Of a stretch of DNA of 64,000 bases, positions 54,685 through 63,712 are shown piece after piece (positions within the stretch are counted from its first letter, which is position 1; every line of letters begins with the position of its first letter). The position numbers and the translations under genes are program-made. The DNA comes from Sphingomonas sp. KRR8 (GTDB taxonomy: Bacteria; Pseudomonadota; Alphaproteobacteria; Sphingomonadales; Sphingomonadaceae), in contig NZ_CP097462.1 in NCBI RefSeq assembly GCF_023559245.1, forward strand, positions 1-64,000, written 5' to 3'. The notes under the pieces were generated by a model. It did no database searches, was not told where the DNA came from, and was given only the letters and a program-made list of their open reading frames with translations.

Positions 54685-55911
54685 ATGCAACCCAGTAAAC
54701 TGGTCGACCTTCTGTCCGTGCCCGGCACGGAAGAAGGCCTTGCGCTCGTCACCACGAGCTTCGCCGGCGATGAGCCTTACGAAGGGTGGCTCGAGGATTC
54801 GCGCGGCAAGGTGTGGGCGAGGCTTGATGCCTTTCGATTCAGTTTCGTGAACTTCAGCGACGTCACCGCCGAGGAGCGCTCCAGCCTGGACCAGAACGGT
54901 CCTACGCAAGCGCGCGTACCGGAAGGGACCTATATAAGTTCCTTCAGCGATCGGCTTCGCTGGTCCGGCAAGCTTTTTGAACTCGACGATTATCTGAAGG
55001 GGTTCGACGACGGCGATCCTGACGCAGCAGTGGCGTTCACCAGCACTGCCAGCAAGGTCGAGTTGGTTCTGAACGCCCACGGCTGGTCGGGCCTGGCCAG
55101 AGTCCAGGTCAACGGGGACGAGTTTTGCAGGGTCGACCTCTACAACGAAGAAAACAACATCTCGAAGCGCGTTTACATAGACAATCCTGACAATCTCAGC
55201 CTCGATGTAAGAATTACCGCTGTCGGCAAGAACCCAAATTCGCAAGGTTCTCAAGTCCTGCTCGACGGCATCGTCGAGTATGGGAAAGTTCTTGTGACGC
55301 CGACTTATTCCAAGTTGAAGGCGCGCAACCGGGGAGGCAGCTTTCGACCTCGCTTCTTCGAGTTTTCCAGGCAGCTCCACGCCGACGCCGTCATTCTGGA
55401 CGTCGGCGGCGGCCGTCGCCAGCTCGCCGATCCAAGGTACATCAACCTCGAATACTCAGCCTTCGATGAGCCCGACATCTTCGGAGACGGAACAGCCCTG
55501 CCTTTCAAAGCTGGTACTGTTGACTTCGTTTACAGCTCGGCAGTCCTGGAGCATGTCACGGACCCACTGCGCATGGGTCGCGAAATCCACCGCGTTCTGA
55601 AGCCTGGCGGGTCTGCACTGGCGGACGCTGCGTTCATGCAACCCATCCACAGCGAAGGGCAGCACTTCTTCAACGTCACGCCCTACGGCATGGAACTGAT
55701 CTTCAACATGTTCCGTGATCGTAAGATCTGGTGGGAGACTGGCTTCGCGAACACGATGAGATGGTTCGCATCCGCGACGCAGTTGAAGAAGTTCGCTGAT
55801 AACAACAAGGTCGAGCAGTTCCTTGCTCTCGCTAACGAATTCTCTGCTCTCATCCCGGAGGAGCGCGGCATGTATGTCGCCGCTGGCGTCTGCTTCGAAG
55901 GAACGAAATAG
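54685..55911 (+). CDS. SAM-dependent methyltransferase with an N-terminal beta domain
   Basis: 408 residues. Residues 1-205 form an uncharacterised beta-rich domain (TTSFAGDEPYEGWLEDSRGKVWARLDAFRFSFVNFSD, SKVELVLNAHGWSGLARVQVNGDEFCRVDLY), which resembles a carbohydrate-binding jelly roll by strand pattern only. Residues 225-400 are a Methyltransf_11-type domain: ILDVGGGRRQLADPRYINLEYS, ALPFKAGTVDFVYSSAVLEHVTDPLRMGREIHRVLKPGG. Codon use is less GC-biased than in the flanking core genes and no good ribosome site is seen, both hints of transfer. Glycan or polysaccharide methylation is a possible role (inference). Confidence 0.75.
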   Translation: MQPSKLVDLLSVPGTEEGLALVTTSFAGDEPYEGWLEDSRGKVWARLDAFRFSFVNFSDVTAEERSSLDQNGPTQARVPEGTYISSFSDRLRWSGKLFELDDYLKGFDDGDPDAAVAFTSTASKVELVLNAHGWSGLARVQVNGDEFCRVDLYNEENNISKRVYIDNPDNLSLDVRITAVGKNPNSQGSQVLLDGIVEYGKVLVTPTYSKLKARNRGGSFRPRFFEFSRQLHADAVILDVGGGRRQLADPRYINLEYSAFDEPDIFGDGTALPFKAGTVDFVYSSAVLEHVTDPLRMGREIHRVLKPGGSALADAAFMQPIHSEGQHFFNVTPYGMELIFNMFRDRKIWWETGFANTMRWFASATQLKKFADNNKVEQFLALANEFSALIPEERGMYVAAGVCFEGTK

Positions 55912-56010
55912 GCCGGCTAGTCACTCGTGCGGCAAGCGGCCCACTTCCGGCCAATCGCGCGCCTGTTAGCCACCCGGGTCCGGGGTGATGTAATGGTGAT
56001 CGAAGGGTAT

Positions 56011-56073
56011 GCTTTCGACCCGTTGCGGACTTTCAGCCGAAATGTCCGCCTCCGACCCCTTGCGGACTTCAGC
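56011..56073 (-). repeat. Two palindromic repeat copies after the P-loop gene
   Basis: Copy 1 is at 56011-56037 (left arm degraded) and copy 2 at 56044-56073. Copy 2 has arms GTCCGC and GCGGAC around a 12-nt spacer, followed by a TTCAGC tail. The tail of copy 2 forms the TGA stop (56069-56071, minus strand) of the P-loop gene. A third copy is at 56587-56614. The pattern is that of a short 3'-end palindromic element. Confidence 0.7.
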
Positions 56074-56563
56074 TGAAGTGGTGGACGACGATGTCAAAAC
56101 CTTCTTCGGGGGTCGGCGACACTATGAAGCTGTTGAAAATGCGGAAGTCGGTTTCACTAACCTGATACTCGTGTGTGCCGCTCGCATTCCGCTGCTGAAG
56201 ACGAGATAAACAGACGTCTTCAGGCGCTTGGATGTGGTCCAACTTGTGTTGAGCGCCAGCTTTTTCGAAAAGACTGCGCATCCAAGCGCGTGCATCCTTT
56301 GTGTTCGCTTGAAAGTCGAGGGCAACAGACACGCCCTCCGAGAGCAGATGAACGATGAGAGGACCTATCGCATTCCGAAGCCTGCCTGCGCATCGAGCGT
56401 AGTCCTGAACCGTTCTTATCTCGCCGGGGTAGAGGGATGACAGTAAGCGGTCCTCGCTGACGACTGCCGTGCAGCCATCTTCGGACAACTGCTTCGCCAA
56501 CGTGCTCTTGCCAGAGGCGATGATGCCGCAAAACATGTGAAGGGTTGCCGGTGGGCTGCGCAT
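56069..56563 (-). CDS. P-loop ATP-binding kinase-like protein (AAA_33/zeta-like)
   Basis: 164 residues. Walker A GIIASGKSTLAKQL (about 13-26), then SEDRLLSSLYPGEI with a possible catalytic Asp, GVSVALDFQANTKDARAWMRSLFEKAGAQHKLDHIQAPEDVCLSRLQQRN, and a short C-terminus. This is the small-molecule or RNA kinase type of P-loop fold, related to zeta toxins and to chloramphenicol phosphotransferase-like kinases. No antitoxin gene is adjacent, so a toxin role is not supported. Composition is less GC-rich than its neighbours, and repeat copies stand on both sides, so it may be a transferred cassette. Confidence 0.72.
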   Translation of the reverse strand: MRSPPATLHMFCGIIASGKSTLAKQLSEDGCTAVVSEDRLLSSLYPGEIRTVQDYARCAGRLRNAIGPLIVHLLSEGVSVALDFQANTKDARAWMRSLFEKAGAQHKLDHIQAPEDVCLSRLQQRNASGTHEYQVSETDFRIFNSFIVSPTPEEGFDIVVHHFS

Positions 56564-56586
56564 GTCGCGGAGCTACCCTTAGCCGC

Positions 56587-56614
56587 GTCCGCTTTCCACC
56601 CATAGCGGACATTC
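56587..56614 (-). repeat. Third palindromic repeat copy, at the end of the GNAT gene
   Basis: Arms GTCCGC (56587-56592) and GCGGAC (56605-56610) with a 12-nt spacer, then ATTC. Same spacing and orientation as copy 2 at 56044-56073. Its tail supplies the TGA stop of the GNAT gene (56613-56615, minus strand), just as copy 2 does for the P-loop gene. Confidence 0.7.
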
Positions 56615-57146
56615 ACACTGGCCATTCGCCCGGAAGCACGCTGAACATGACCGTGTCGCGCACGTGGCCGGTCCAGGTGATGGTGTCGGCGCGGCGGATG
56701 CCCTCGCGGACGAAGCCGAGCTTGCGGCATGCCGCCTGGCTGCGCAGGTTGCGGCGGTCGACCCGAAACTCGATGCGGCGGAAGCCGACGTCGAACGCGC
56801 GGCGGATCATCATGTCCTTCACGCGGCGGTTGAGCCCCGTGCCGCGCGCGGGCGGCCGATAGTAAGTGAAGCCAATCTCCAGCACCTTGTTGCGCTCGTC
56901 GATGCGCAGGAAGCTCGACATTCCGGCCAGCTCGTCACCGTCGAACAGCACAAAGGTCACCGCATCCGGCCGCGCCAGCAGGGCATCGATGGTGCCGTCG
57001 AAATGGGTGGGATCGCAGCTCACCGAGTAGATCGGCCAGATGTCCGCGTCTTCCCCGCAGGCCGCCTTGAGCGCGGCGCGATGATCTTCGCTGAAGGGTA
57101 GGGCGGTGCAATTCTCACCCGCCATCGGCTCCGCGAGTGCGATCAC
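56613..57146 (-). CDS. GNAT-family N-acetyltransferase
   Basis: 177 residues, RimJ/RimL-like acetyltransferase: [73 protein letters not shown] (acetyl-CoA-binding loop RGTGLNR, about 96-102), and [28 protein letters not shown]. Targets of this subgroup are protein N-termini or small amines; not decidable here. GTG 57146 overlaps the rbfA stop (GTGA); ATG 57125, with GGAG upstream, is an alternative start. Its 3' end meets a palindromic repeat. Confidence 0.85.
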   Translation of the reverse strand: MIALAEPMAGENCTALPFSEDHRAALKAACGEDADIWPIYSVSCDPTHFDGTIDALLARPDAVTFVLFDGDELAGMSSFLRIDERNKVLEIGFTYYRPPARGTGLNRRVKDMMIRRAFDVGFRRIEFRVDRRNLRSQAACRKLGFVREGIRRADTITWTGHVRDTVMFSVLPGEWPV

Positions 57147-57535
57147 TCCTCGCCAAGATCCTGTGCGACATGTTCGGAGCGCAAGATGCGGTCGATGTGG
57201 CTGCCTTCGTCAAAGCTCTCGTCGGCGAGGAACTTGAGCTTGGCGGCATATTTGGTCCGCACCCGGTGCGCGACCTCGCGCTGGAGGAAAGCGGTATTGG
57301 TGCGCAGCGCCTTCAGCACCACGTCCTCGTCCTGGCCGAGCAGCGGTTTCACGAACACGGTAGCGTGACGCAGGTCGGGCGACATGCGCACTTCGGTGAC
57401 GCTGACGAGGTGGCTCTGCAGCGTCTCGTCATGCACGTCGCCGCGGCTGAGAATTTCGCTCAGCACGTGGCGCACCTGCTCACCCACGCGCAGCAGGCGG
57501 ACCGAACGACCTTCGGTGGTTTCCTGTTTCCTCAT
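57143..57535 (-). CDS. rbfA: Ribosome-binding factor A
   Basis: KH-fold factor for late 30S maturation and 16S 5'-end processing. 130 residues: [111 protein letters not shown] 57535 has GGAGG 5 nt upstream; the longer open frame above it is non-coding. Follows infB as usual, but truB does not follow it here. Confidence 0.95.
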   Translation of the reverse strand: MRKQETTEGRSVRLLRVGEQVRHVLSEILSRGDVHDETLQSHLVSVTEVRMSPDLRHATVFVKPLLGQDEDVVLKALRTNTAFLQREVAHRVRTKYAAKLKFLADESFDEGSHIDRILRSEHVAQDLGEE

Positions 57536-57623
57536 ATTACCCTCCGCGGCAGCGACGCGGGAGTAAATCCCGAGTCGTCGGTCCTGTCGCTTCGCGCAGG
57601 CCGTCCGCCGTTCGCTGTCTCTC

Positions 57624-57660
57624 GCGTAAGCTGCGCTCGCTTCGCTCCGCTTGCTTACGC
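57624..57660 (-). other. Hairpin between infB and rbfA
   Basis: 8-bp arms GCGTAAGC (57624-57631) and GCTTACGC (57653-57660) around a 21-nt loop, 9 nt past the infB stop codon in the 133-nt spacer. No T-run. It may stabilise the infB message or set the infB to rbfA ratio. Confidence 0.5.
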
Positions 57661-57668
57661 TGGGCAGC

Positions 57669-60212
57669 TCACAGTGTCCGTGCCCGTTCCTCGACCTCGA
57701 ACACTTCAAGGTTGTCGCCAGCCTTGATGTCGTTCGTGTCCGCCAGCAGCACGCCGCACTCGAGGCCCGCGACCACCGAGGCCACGTCGTCCTTGAACCG
57801 GCGCAGCGAGCTGATGGTGGTCTTGGACACGATGACGTCGTCGCGGGTGAGGCGGGCGTTGAGACCCTTGCGGATTTGGCCTTCCAGCACCAGCAGACCC
57901 GCGGCCTTGTCGCGCTTGCCGGCCGGGAACACTTCCTGGACCTTGGCGCGGCCGACCACCGTCTCGATGATCTCCGGACCGAGCTGGCCGCCCATTGCCT
58001 CCCGGACCCAATCGGTCAGGTGATAGATGACGTCATAATAGCGGAACTCGACCTTGTTGCGTTCGGCCGTCTGGCGCGCGTTGGCGTTGGGACGGACGTT
58101 GAAGCCGATGATCGGCGCCCCCGTCGACGCCGCCAGCGTCACGTCGCTTTCGGTGATCGCGCCGACACCCGACTGCAGGATGCGGACCTTGATCTCGTCC
58201 GTCGACAGGCGGTTGAGCGCGTTGACGATCGCTTCGGTGGACCCGCCGACGTCGGCCTTGATGATCAGCGGGAACTCGATCGTGGTCGATGCGCGCGAAG
58301 CAAACATGTTCTCGAGGCTGACCGGCGCCGATGTCGTGCGCTTGCGGTCCAGCACGCCCTGGCGATAGGCCGCGACCTCACGGGCACGCGCCTCATTCTC
58401 GACCACGGTGAGCTTGTCGCCCGCCGACGGCACCGCGGCGAGGCCGAGCACCTCGACCGGCATCGACGGCCCGGCTTCCTTCACTTGGCGGCCATGATCG
58501 TCGATCATCGCGCGAACCCGGCCGGACGCCGCGCCCACCACGAAGATGTCGCCGACCTTGAGCGTTCCGCGCTCCACCAGCACGGTGGCGAGCGGACCGC
58601 GGCCCTTGTCGAGCTTGGCCTCGATCACCGTTGCCTCGGCATCGCGCGCCGGATTGGCCTTGAGCTCCAGGATCTCGGCCTGCAGCGCAATCGCCTCGAG
58701 CAGTCCGTCGAGGTTGGTCTTCTGGAGCGCCGAAACCTCGACGTCCTGGACGTCGCCGCCCAGCTCCTCGACGACCAGCTCATGCTGCAGCAGTTCCTCG
58801 CGGACCCGCTGCGGGCGAGCGTCGGGCTTGTCGATCTTGTTGATCGCCACGATCAGCGGCACGCCGGCCGCCTTGGTGTGGTTGATCGCCTCGATCGACT
58901 GGGGCTTCAGGCCATCATCGGCCGCCACCACCAGCACCACGATATCCGTGACGTTGGCGCCGCGGGCGCGCATTTCGCTGAACGCCTCGTGACCGGGCGT
59001 GTCGAGGAAGGTGATCTTCTCGCCCGACGGCACCTGCACCTGGTAGGCGCCGATGTGCTGAGTAATGCCACCGGCCTCGCCGGCCTGGACCTTGGCGCCG
59101 CGGATCGCGTCCAGCAGCGACGTCTTGCCGTGGTCGACGTGACCCATGATGGTCACCACCGGCGGACGCGGCTGCAGGGTTTCCTCCGCGTCGACGTCGG
59201 CCGCGGTATCGATGTCGGCATCGCTCTCGCTGACACGCTTGATGTTGTGGCCGAACTCGGTGACCAGCAGCTCGGCCGTGTCCTGGTCGATGGCCTGGTT
59301 GACGGTGACCATCATGCCCATCTTGAACAGCGACTTCACCAAATCCGCCGCCTTTTCGCTCATCCGGTTGGCGAGCTCGCCAACGGTGATGCTGTCGGGC
59401 ACGACCACGTCGCGGACCTGCTTCTCACGCGGGCCGGAGCCCATGTGAGCGCGCTTTTCCTTCTCGCGTGCACGGCGCAGCGCGGCCAGGCTGCGGGCGC
59501 GGCTGTCATCGCCGCCCGAAAGCGCGCGAGTGACGGTGAGCTTGCCAGCCGGACGGCGATCGTCGCCGCGGCCGCGCGAGGCGGGGCGAGCGGGCTCGGG
59601 CCGGCGCGCGGGGGCGCTGGATTCCGGACGGCGGACGGGCGTGAACTGCTGACCGGCCGGGCGGGCTGGCGCTGCCGGTGCAGCAGCGGCCGGAGCGGGC
59701 ACCTCGGGTTCCGAGGCGGGCTCCGGCGGCTGCTCGGCGGCGCGCTTGGCTTCCTCGGCGGCCTGGCGCGCGGCCTCTTCCTCGGCCTTGCGATTATCTT
59801 CCTGGCGGCGGCGCTCGCCCTCCGTCTGGCTTTGCTTGGCCTGCTCCTCGCGGCGGCGCGCATCCTCGAGCGCGGCCATGCGGGCCTCTTCGGCCTCGCG
59901 CAGCAGCCTCGCCTGCATTTCCTTGCGGGCGGTGATGTCGTCCACCGGCGAGCGGCGCTGCACGGGCGCCGGAGCCGCCGCACGGGCGGGGGCGGCAGGG
60001 GCGGGCGAAGGCGCAGCGGCGACCGGCTCCGGAGCCTCGGCGGCCGGAGCCTCACCCGGGCGGCCCAGGATGCGGCGCTTCTTTACCTCGACCACCACCG
60101 TGTTGGAGCGGCCGTGGCTGAAGCTCTGCTTGACCTTGCCGGTCTCGACCGTGCGCTTGATTCCCAGCGGCGGCCGGGTGCCCAGCTTCGGCTTGTCGGT
60201 CTGGTCGCTCAT
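57669..60212 (-). CDS. infB: Translation initiation factor IF-2
   Basis: GTPase that places initiator tRNA on the 30S subunit. 847 residues. The N-terminal third is a low-complexity Ala/Pro/Glu/Arg region with a coiled stretch ([39 protein letters not shown]), usual for alphaproteobacteria. The G domain has [20 protein letters not shown] and NKIDKPDA, followed by domains II to IV ending [11 protein letters not shown]. Start ATG 60212 with AAGGA just upstream and the typical [11 protein letters not shown].. opening. It lies 13 nt after ylxR. Confidence 0.97.
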   Translation of the reverse strand: MSDQTDKPKLGTRPPLGIKRTVETGKVKQSFSHGRSNTVVVEVKKRRILGRPGEAPAAEAPEPVAAAPSPAPAAPARAAAPAPVQRRSPVDDITARKEMQARLLREAEEARMAALEDARRREEQAKQSQTEGERRRQEDNRKAEEEAARQAAEEAKRAAEQPPEPASEPEVPAPAAAAPAAPARPAGQQFTPVRRPESSAPARRPEPARPASRGRGDDRRPAGKLTVTRALSGGDDSRARSLAALRRAREKEKRAHMGSGPREKQVRDVVVPDSITVGELANRMSEKAADLVKSLFKMGMMVTVNQAIDQDTAELLVTEFGHNIKRVSESDADIDTAADVDAEETLQPRPPVVTIMGHVDHGKTSLLDAIRGAKVQAGEAGGITQHIGAYQVQVPSGEKITFLDTPGHEAFSEMRARGANVTDIVVLVVAADDGLKPQSIEAINHTKAAGVPLIVAINKIDKPDARPQRVREELLQHELVVEELGGDVQDVEVSALQKTNLDGLLEAIALQAEILELKANPARDAEATVIEAKLDKGRGPLATVLVERGTLKVGDIFVVGAASGRVRAMIDDHGRQVKEAGPSMPVEVLGLAAVPSAGDKLTVVENEARAREVAAYRQGVLDRKRTTSAPVSLENMFASRASTTIEFPLIIKADVGGSTEAIVNALNRLSTDEIKVRILQSGVGAITESDVTLAASTGAPIIGFNVRPNANARQTAERNKVEFRYYDVIYHLTDWVREAMGGQLGPEIIETVVGRAKVQEVFPAGKRDKAAGLLVLEGQIRKGLNARLTRDDVIVSKTTISSLRRFKDDVASVVAGLECGVLLADTNDIKAGDNLEVFEVEERARTL

Positions 60213-60225
60213 AAATTCCTTCGTC

Positions 60226-60918
60226 TCAATCGTCAGCCGAGCCGTCACCGGCGGCAATGTTGCCGCGGCCTAGCCCAGCCTCTCCTACAATGAAAGCGCG
60301 CCACCGGGTGAGCGCGAGCCCCACGCGCTTGGCGGCGGCGGGATCGGTCAGGGCGACATGTACCACATTCTCGCGCCCCAGCGCCATGCTCAAGATGGTG
60401 CGCGAGGCGGGAATTACGAGTCCCCGGGCATGGCCGATCTCCTCGGCGCCACCCACCCGCCAGGCCTGGTCCAGCTTGCGGTTGCCGTCCTCGCCCGCAT
60501 CGGCGGCGTGGAGCAGAAGGTGGACCTTGCCGGCCCGCGCCGCCTCCGCCACCCGGTCGGACCCGTTGATCAGCGTGCCCGAGCGCGCCTCCATGCCCAG
60601 CCGGTCGAGCGCGGCGCGTTCCAGTTCGCGTTCGATGCGCTCCGGCAGGTCGGCGCCGATCGCTACCTCGCCGGACTTGAACGCGCGGGCGAGCGCCGCC
60701 CTAAGCTTGCCCTTCGCCAGCGCGGTTTCCAGCTCCGCGCGCGACACGCCGATCCACGCACCCCGGCCCGGCGCCTTGGCGCGCACGTCGGGATGAACCT
60801 GGCCATCCGGGCCGAGCACGAGCCGGATGAGCTCCTCCCGCGACGCCGTGCGGCGCGAGAGGATGCAGGTGCGTTCGGGCGAATGCGCCTCTAGCGGATC
60901 ATTGCTCGCTGTCCGCAA
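60226..60918 (-). CDS. YlxR (DUF448) and L7Ae-like fusion protein
   Basis: 230 residues. YlxR domain at about 8-90 (PERTCILSRRTASREELIRLVLGPDGQVHPDVRAKAPGRGAWIGVSRAELETALAKGKLRAALARAF), then a linker and a ribosomal L7Ae-like domain (GTLINGSDRVAEAARAGKVHLLLHAADAGEDGNRKL..IPASRTILSMALGRENVVHVALTD). The combined form is standard between nusA and infB in alphaproteobacteria, presumably RNA-binding. TTG 60918 is taken as start because GGAGG lies 6 nt upstream and no in-frame ATG precedes the YlxR domain. This overlaps the nusA 3' end by 20 nt. Confidence 0.88.
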   Translation of the reverse strand: MRTASNDPLEAHSPERTCILSRRTASREELIRLVLGPDGQVHPDVRAKAPGRGAWIGVSRAELETALAKGKLRAALARAFKSGEVAIGADLPERIERELERAALDRLGMEARSGTLINGSDRVAEAARAGKVHLLLHAADAGEDGNRKLDQAWRVGGAEEIGHARGLVIPASRTILSMALGRENVVHVALTDPAAAKRVGLALTRWRAFIVGEAGLGRGNIAAGDGSADD

Positions 60919-62533
60919 CCGCGTCCTCCTGGACCTGCGGCTCGGACGCATCGTCCTCGAACCAGTGCGCGCGGGCAGCCATGATGATCTCGTTGCCCTG
61001 CTCTTCGTTCAGGCCATATTCGGAGAGGATGCCGCCCTTGTCCTCGGTCCGCTGCGGCGCATTCTCGGCGCGGCGGCGGGGTTCCTGGCGCTTCTTCTGG
61101 ATGAGCTCGTCGGTGGCGAGGTCGGCCAGATCGTCGAGCGTCCTGATGCCCGCCTTGCCCAGCGTGACCAGCATCGCCTCGGTCAGGTGCGGCAGCTCGG
61201 CCAGCGCGTCCTCGACCCCGAGGCCGCGGCGCTCCTCACGGGCAGCGGCCTCGCGCCGCTCCAGCGCTTCGGCGGCGCGGCTCTGAAGTTCGCCGGCGAT
61301 CTCGTCGTCGAGACCCTCGATGGAGGCGATCTCGTCGGCCTCGACGTAGGCCACTTCCTCCAGGCTGGTGAAGCCTTCGGCGACCAGCAGCTGGGCCAGC
61401 GTCTCGTCGACATCCAAGTCCTTCTGGAACAGTTCGGAACGCTCGACGAATTCCTTCTGGCGCTTCTCGCTGGCGTCCGCCTCGGTCAGGATGTCGATCT
61501 GGCTGTTGGTCAGCTGGCTGGCCAGGCGGACGTTCTGCCCGCGGCGACCGATCGCCAGGCTGAGCTGGTCGTCGGGCACGACCACCTCGATCCGGCTCTC
61601 TTCCTCGTCGATCAGCACGCGGCTGACGGTCGCCGGCTGGAGCGCGTTGACGACGAACGTCGCCGTGTCTTCCGACCAGGGGATGATGTCGATCTTCTCG
61701 CCCTGCATTTCCTGCACGACGGCCTGCACGCGGCTGCCCTTCATGCCGACGCAGGCACCGACTGGGTCGATCGAGCCGTCATAGCTGATGACGCCGATCT
61801 TGGCGCGGCTGCCCGGGTCACGCGCGGCGGCCTTGATCTCGATGATGCCGTCGTAGATTTCCGGCACTTCCTGCGCGAACAGCTTCTTCATGAAGTCGGG
61901 GTGCGCGCGGGACAGGAAGATCTGCGGTCCGCGGGTCTCGCGGGCGACACGCAGGATCAGCGACCGCACGCGGTCGCCGACCCGGACCATTTCGCGCGGG
62001 ATCTGCGCATCGCGGCGGATGACGCCCTCGGCGCGGCCGAGGTCGACGACTACGTGGCCGAACTCGACCCGCTTGACGACGCCGGTGATGATCTCGCCGA
62101 CGCGGTCCTTGAACTCGTCAAACTGGCGGTCGCGCTCGGCGTCGCGGACCTTCTGGAAGATGACCTGCTTGGCGGCCTGGGCGGCGATCCGCCCGAATTC
62201 GATCGGGGGCAAGGGATCGACGATGAAGTCGCCGACCGACGCATCGGCCTGAAGCTTCTGCGCGCCCTTCAGATCGACCTGCTTGAAATAATCCTCGACC
62301 TCCTCGACTACTTCGACAACGCGCCACAGGCGAAGTTCGCCGGTGGTGGGGTCAAGCTTGGCGCGGATATCGTTCTCGGCACCATAACGGGCGCGGGCCG
62401 CGCGCTGGATCGCGTCTTCCATGGCCTCGATGACGATGCCGCGATCGATGAGCTTCTCGCGCGCGACGCTGTCGGCGATGGCGAGCAGCTCGGCCTTGTT
62501 GGCGGTGGGCGCATTCGGCGCGGCAGTGGCCAT
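60899..62533 (-). CDS. nusA: Transcription termination/antitermination factor NusA
   Basis: RNA-polymerase-associated elongation factor. 544 residues: N-terminal domain (ELLAIADSVAREKLIDRGIVIEAMEDAIQRAARARYG), S1 domain (VGEIITGVVKRVEFGHVVVDLGRAEGVIRR), two KH domains (DPVGACVGMKGSRVQAVVQEMQGEKIDIIPW and LAIGRRGQNVRLASQLTNSQIDILTE), then two C-terminal helix-hairpin-helix repeats and an acidic tail (EDDASEPQVQEDAVADSEQ). Seven nt after rimP. Confidence 0.97.
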   Translation of the reverse strand: MATAAPNAPTANKAELLAIADSVAREKLIDRGIVIEAMEDAIQRAARARYGAENDIRAKLDPTTGELRLWRVVEVVEEVEDYFKQVDLKGAQKLQADASVGDFIVDPLPPIEFGRIAAQAAKQVIFQKVRDAERDRQFDEFKDRVGEIITGVVKRVEFGHVVVDLGRAEGVIRRDAQIPREMVRVGDRVRSLILRVARETRGPQIFLSRAHPDFMKKLFAQEVPEIYDGIIEIKAAARDPGSRAKIGVISYDGSIDPVGACVGMKGSRVQAVVQEMQGEKIDIIPWSEDTATFVVNALQPATVSRVLIDEEESRIEVVVPDDQLSLAIGRRGQNVRLASQLTNSQIDILTEADASEKRQKEFVERSELFQKDLDVDETLAQLLVAEGFTSLEEVAYVEADEIASIEGLDDEIAGELQSRAAEALERREAAAREERRGLGVEDALAELPHLTEAMLVTLGKAGIRTLDDLADLATDELIQKKRQEPRRRAENAPQRTEDKGGILSEYGLNEEQGNEIIMAARAHWFEDDASEPQVQEDAVADSEQ

Positions 62534-62540
62534 GGTCGTC

Positions 62541-63077
62541 TCAGTCCTCTTGGGTCAGAATGGAGTCGGCGCCCTCGGCGGAGAGGGGCGCGGTTGCCTT
62601 GATCAGCCTGTCGGTCAGCAGCAGCTTGGCCGACTGGATGGCGTCGAACGGAATGACGCGGATGCCTTTGGGGCTCGCGATGCGGACCTCGCCGCCCTCC
62701 ATCTCCTCGATGGTGCCCGACACCTGCTTGGCGCCGTCGACCTCCCGGGCGAGCTTCAGGCGCGCCTCATGGCCAGCCCAGTCGGTGTAGTCCTTGGGCC
62801 GGGTCAGCGGGCGGTCGATGCCCGGTGAGCTGACCTCAAGCCGGTAAGCACCGTCGATCGGGTCTTCGCCCGCCTCTTCGAGCGCGTCGAATTTCTCGGA
62901 GATGCGGCGCGAGAGCGCTTCGCAGTCGCCAAGGTCGAGCTGGCGGGTGTCCGGCCGCTCGGCCATGATCTGCAGGGTCGGGTCCGATTGGCCGCCGATC
63001 ATCGCCACGCGCACCAAGTCGAAGCCAAGGCTCTTTGCCTCGGGCTCGATCAGGTCATGCAGCGCGTTCAGGTCCAT
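62541..63077 (-). CDS. rimP: Ribosome maturation factor RimP
   Basis: Assembly factor for the 30S subunit. 178 residues: IEPEAKSLGFDLVRVAMIGGQSDPTLQIMAERPDTRQLDLGDCEALSRRISEKFDALEEAGEDPIDGAYRLEVSSPGIDRPLTRPKDYTDWAGHEARLKL is the diagnostic N-terminal block (SSPGIDRPL), with an SH3-like C-terminal domain. First gene of the rimP-nusA-ylxR-infB-rbfA operon. The 104-bp gap upstream (63078-63181) shows no recognised motif. Confidence 0.95.
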   Translation of the reverse strand: MDLNALHDLIEPEAKSLGFDLVRVAMIGGQSDPTLQIMAERPDTRQLDLGDCEALSRRISEKFDALEEAGEDPIDGAYRLEVSSPGIDRPLTRPKDYTDWAGHEARLKLAREVDGAKQVSGTIEEMEGGEVRIASPKGIRVIPFDAIQSAKLLLTDRLIKATAPLSAEGADSILTQED

Positions 63078-63181
63078 CGGTCCTCACGTTCAAGCCTCCT
63101 CGGGACCGCTCGGGGACCCGGGCGGCCTCGCCAGCATCAACGATGTGAGGAGGAGCCATGCATATAGACGCGGGTCGCCAG

Positions 63182-63712
63182 TCAGGCAACCTGCGAAAGT
63201 GCGCGGTTCTCGGCCCGGATGCGGATCGCCAGCACCAGCCCGTTCAGCGCGGTGAAGATGATCGCGACCAGCGGCAGTCCGAACACCAATGGGAGCACGG
63301 CAATCTCGCCGATCACCACCAGATAATTGGGGTGACTGACGAAGCGGAACGGGCCGCCGGTGACGAGCGGTGCCCCGGGAAGGACGATGATCCGAGTGGT
63401 CCAACGCGGCCCAAGCGTCCGCAGCACCCATACGCGTCCAAGCTGCAGCATCACGAACAGCGCCAGCAGCGGCCAGTGGATCGTCCGGCCGGGGCCAAGC
63501 CACCACAGGACCGCCAGCCAGGCCGTATGAACGGCGACGATCAGCGGATAATGGCCCGGCGAATATTCCCTGGCTCCGTGCGCCAGCAGCTGCGCCGTGT
63601 TCTGGCGGGCCAGCACCAGTTCGGCCAGCCGCTGCAGGGTGACGAAGGCGAGGATGGCGATGGCGGGCCACAGCGGCACGCCGCTCGACCACATCTCCTG
63701 CCACGCGCTCAT
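63182..63712 (-). CDS. Isoprenylcysteine carboxyl methyltransferase (ICMT) family membrane protein
   Basis: 176 residues with about five membrane helices. The C-terminal ICMT/PEMT signature is present: TRIIVLPGAPLVTGGPFRFVSHPNYLVVIGEIAVLPLVFGL (the P(F/Y)RFVSHPNY motif binds SAM), then GLVLAIRIRAENRAL. Bacteria lack prenylated CaaX proteins; partners of type III PKS genes in this family methylate phenolic lipids (known for Streptomyces SrsB). Start ATG 63712 overlaps the PKS stop as ATGA and has GGAG 5 nt upstream. Confidence 0.88.
   Translation of the reverse strand: MSAWQEMWSSGVPLWPAIAILAFVTLQRLAELVLARQNTAQLLAHGAREYSPGHYPLIVAVHTAWLAVLWWLGPGRTIHWPLLALFVMLQLGRVWVLRTLGPRWTTRIIVLPGAPLVTGGPFRFVSHPNYLVVIGEIAVLPLVFGLPLVAIIFTALNGLVLAIRIRAENRALSQVA

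Noticed and set aside
56069..56563. Zeta-toxin type toxin-antitoxin module
   Set aside because: The P-loop fold fits, but no small antitoxin gene lies next to it, so a toxin claim is unsupported.
57651..60293. 880-residue plus-strand open frame antisense to infB
   Set aside because: Shadow of the GC-rich infB gene: no family resemblance, no ribosome site, His/Arg/Leu-rich composition typical of antisense frames. infB is unambiguous on the minus strand.
60827..62602. 591-residue plus-strand open frame antisense to nusA
   Set aside because: Shadow of nusA; composition and lack of motifs as for the infB antisense frame.
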